DNA of 14,585 bases from Lachnospiraceae bacterium UBA7160 (lineage in GTDB: Bacteria; Bacillota; Clostridia; Lachnospirales; Lachnospiraceae). Positions 12,780 to 14,585 of the stretch are shown here, piece after piece; positions within the stretch are counted from its first letter, which is position 1; every line of letters starts with the position of its first letter. The notes below the pieces were generated by a model. It was not told the DNA's origin, ran no database searches, and saw only the letters and a program-made list of their open reading frames with translations. The stretch is from positions 1-14,585 of the forward strand of contig DKWE01000077.1 in assembly GCA_002491565.1 (NCBI GenBank), in the 5' to 3' direction. The position numbers and the translations under genes were made by a program.

Positions 12780-14342
12780 TCACGGAAGGACGATTTTCTG
12801 TCCTGGCATAATCAAATCTGCATCCGTGATTCCGTTTGCCTGGCAGAGCGCATCAAGCTTATCCAGGCTTCCGTAATACCGGCTGCAGATATCTGCAAGC
12901 GTATCTCCTACACGAATGGTATAAGAAGCCTGCGTTCTCCTAGAAGATACTGCAGAGGCATCATCTTCAGCCGGTATACTTTTGCTGTCTGAAGGAAGCT
13001 TTCCGGAATCCAAACCTGCGGAGCCGTCCTCCCCGGCCGATGAGCTATCTGCCTGCGCCATGCCGCTCGCCTGTGTTGCTCCATTTGCCTCCTCTGCTCC
13101 GTCTGGTTGCGCTGCACCATTTACATCCGGCTGCGCCGCGCCATTCGCCTGCTCTGTACCGTTTGCCTGCACGGTTCCGTCTGCCTGCTCTGTACCGTTT
13201 GCCTGCACATCTCCGTCCGCCTGCGCTGTACCACTTTCCTGGGCCGTACCGTTCGCCTGCACCGCCCCATCCAACTGTGCCGTACCATTCGCCTGCACCG
13301 CCCCGTCAAACTGAGCCGTACCGTTCGCCTGCACCGCCCCGTCCGGCTGTGCCGTACCGTTCGCCTGCACCGCCCCGTCCAACTGAGCCGTACTGTTCGC
13401 CTGCACCGCTCCGTCCGGCTGTGCCGTACCGTTCGCCTGCATTGCTCCGTCCAACTGAGCCGTACTGTTCGCCTGCATTGCTCCGTCCAACTGAGCCGTA
13501 CTGTTCGCCTGCACTGCTCCGTCCGGCTGTGCCGTACCGGAAGCTCCGGCAGCAGTCAACCCGCCTGACGCAGTTTTATTTCCTCCCTGTATCGGACTCA
13601 TGTAGATATCTCCTGCTGTCTCCTCCTGCTTTGCATCGATTCCCTTCTCTGCCGCTGTCCGCACCTTCCTGATATCATCCACCCGCGTCACAACAATCGC
13701 GCCAATCACCAGCACAGTAACGACAAAGAAGGAACTTGCAAGCCGAAGCATACTGGCTGTCTTTTTCTCTCCCTTGCTGCTCACCTTTTCCCGGAAGCTC
13801 TTGATTGCCTTATCCGGAAGGCTTTCTTTTTCAACACTGTTCTCCTTAAATTCATCGGCAAGATACTGCTGCATCCTTCGGTTCTGTTCATAGAAAATGA
13901 AATACCCCTTCAGCTTTTTGTACTTTCCGTCTGCAGTGCGGTACAGATTCTCTTCCTGTTCCTGCAGATGGTAAATAAATTGTACTGCATCCGGCAGCTG
14001 TCCTTCCAGCTCCCGCATTCGCTCTGCACGATACTGCCCAAGTACGCAGCAGCCCTGCATCTGCCAATCCGGAAAGTATTTCTGCCGCTGCTCCTCCAGC
14101 TTTGCTTTCAGTTCGTCTGCCGTCCAGCCTGCCTGGATCTCCAGAATCCCGCGGATAAATACATACAAGCCATCCTCCGCCTGCTGCCGTTCACCGAAAA
14201 AGATCCCCAGATATCCTTCCTTTTCCTGCGGCTCCTTCTTGTGAATGCATGTCATCACATAGTCCTCAATGCAAACCTTCTCCTCTCCCTGTATCTCCCC
14301 TATCTGACGTATGTTCTTCGGCAGAGCCGTCTCCTTACCCAT
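12780..14342 (-). CDS. single-pass membrane protein with C-terminal LysM domain
   Basis: This 520-residue protein probably links the membrane to peptidoglycan. Residues 1-165 form a globular cytoplasmic domain (YLGIFFGERQQAEDGLYVFI, then FPDWQMQGCCVLGQY, then LKGYFIFYEQNRRMQQYL). Its strand order recalls an MPN/JAB fold, but without the His/His/Asp metal site. One transmembrane helix covers 198-220. Residues 270-433 are a 12-residue repeat tract (TAQLDGAVQANG) acting as an extracellular spacer. Residues 475-520 are a LysM domain (YTIRVGDTLADICSRYYGSL ... MPGQKIVLP), which binds N-acetylglucosamine chains of the wall. The ATG at 14342 has GGAG 10 nt upstream; a nearer ATG is out of frame and stops at once. 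The gene is transcribed alone, ending at the hairpin at 12679-12736. The function beyond wall binding is unknown. Confidence 0.85.
   Translation of the reverse strand: MGKETALPKNIRQIGEIQGEEKVCIEDYVMTCIHKKEPQEKEGYLGIFFGERQQAEDGLYVFIRGILEIQAGWTADELKAKLEEQRQKYFPDWQMQGCCVLGQYRAERMRELEGQLPDAVQFIYHLQEQEENLYRTADGKYKKLKGYFIFYEQNRRMQQYLADEFKENSVEKESLPDKAIKSFREKVSSKGEKKTASMLRLASSFFVVTVLVIGAIVVTRVDDIRKVRTAAEKGIDAKQEETAGDIYMSPIQGGNKTASGGLTAAGASGTAQPDGAVQANSTAQLDGAMQANSTAQLDGAMQANGTAQPDGAVQANSTAQLDGAVQANGTAQPDGAVQANGTAQFDGAVQANGTAQLDGAVQANGTAQESGTAQADGDVQANGTEQADGTVQANGTEQANGAAQPDVNGAAQPDGAEEANGATQASGMAQADSSSAGEDGSAGLDSGKLPSDSKSIPAEDDASAVSSRRTQASYTIRVGDTLADICSRYYGSLDKLDALCQANGITDADLIMPGQKIVLP
13044..13535 (-). 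repeat. 36-bp in-frame minisatellite (12-residue units)
   Basis: Eight full units of TAQ(L/P/F)DGA(V/M)QAN(S/G) run from residue 270 to 365. A half unit (TAQESG) follows, then two more units and degenerate copies to about residue 433. Adjacent units are nearly identical at DNA level around 13440-13535. Each unit carries an NST or NGT tripeptide or a close variant. The tract sits outside the membrane between the transmembrane helix and the LysM domain. Confidence 0.92.
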
Positions 14343-14585
14343 ACCTCATCCACTCCTTTTCCAGATTTCCTATACCTTACCATACACTTTATGCAGAATT
14401 TAGTATTTCATGGACAAAATCTGGAAATATTTTATGGCAGACAGAAACTGACTGTTTTCTGTCCGGGAGCAATGCAGAACGGAATCGCCACAAGTCTCCG
14501 CTGCCGCTTCAAGATTTTTATGCACTTTTTACACAAACGATTGACAAATCCCGAATAATATTATTAATACTTTCCCAATCTGTCG
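14343..14585 (-). promoter_or_regulatory. upstream region of the LysM gene
   Basis: A possible promoter on the minus strand is TTGTCA (14542-14547) with CATAAA (14517-14522), but the 19-bp spacing is long. An 8-bp perfect inverted repeat, GACAGAAA (14440-14447) and TTTCTGTC (14456-14463), lies in the presumed leader, and a 12-bp palindrome AATAATATTATT lies near 14560. No gene is supported in this stretch. Confidence 0.35.

Noticed and set aside
12550..12783. 77-codon ORF with a GTG overlapping the LysM stop codon
   Set aside because: It runs through the 17-bp terminator hairpin and over the DUF5711 promoter region, has no ribosome binding site and has unusual codon use.
12982..13672. Plus-strand ORFs of 110, 153 and 210 codons with Cys/Ala- or Pro/Arg-rich repeats
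   Set aside because: They are antisense shadows of the 36-bp repeat tract in the LysM gene.

Overview
The window reads as chromosomal DNA from a low-to-mid GC anaerobic Firmicute, most likely a Lachnospiraceae-type clostridium. Supporting this are a tRNA-sensing T-box leader, strong AGGAGG-type ribosome binding sites, a LysM / DUF5711 / CvpA gene cluster of the kind found in that family, and a DUF4353-type carbohydrate-binding surface protein with PEG repeats. The species assignment is inference. Every convincing gene lies on the minus strand, so transcription runs from right to left.

Layout in transcription order. (1) 14342-9884 holds three envelope genes: a single-pass LysM protein, a DUF5711-type membrane-anchored beta-propeller-like protein, and a CvpA-family membrane protein. 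A strong hairpin terminator and a new promoter separate the first from the second; the second and third are closely spaced. (2) 9885-9769 is a 117-bp element with perfect 10-bp terminal inverted repeats and perfect 7-bp flanking direct repeats. It sits exactly in the cvpA stop codon and looks like a small MITE-like insertion. (3) 9728-6245 is a tryptophan uptake operon. A sigma-A-type promoter is followed by a T-box riboswitch with a UGG (Trp) specifier and an intrinsic terminator, then a substrate-binding protein, a permease and an ATPase (TrpXYZ type), ending at a terminator near 6126-6177. (4) 6060-2470 is a self-contained antibiotic or lantibiotic-type detoxification module: OmpR-family response regulator, BcrA-like ATPase, ABC-2 permease and a short histidine kinase. 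(5) 2317-2505 is an array of five 38-bp tandem repeats, each with a 14-bp dyad, which runs into the 3' end of the kinase gene. (6) 2077-338 encodes a secreted carbohydrate-binding protein with a C-terminal PEG-repeat tail. (7) 251-1 holds a consensus promoter and a strong ribosome binding site that open onto a three-codon ORF and a stem-loop, probably the leader of a gene beyond the left edge.

How the genes fit together: the trp operon should be switched on when uncharged tRNA-Trp accumulates. The two-component/ABC cassette probably senses and exports or shields against an envelope-active compound and regulates itself. Three surface or membrane-anchored proteins (LysM, DUF5711 and PEG-tail) each carry an in-frame minisatellite (36, 42 and 27 bp), so their linkers may vary in length between strains. 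The most unusual items are the stop-codon insertion element, the 38-bp palindromic array, the minimal leader ORF, and a substrate-binding protein that keeps a lipobox-like LTG but has Thr where the lipidated Cys should be.
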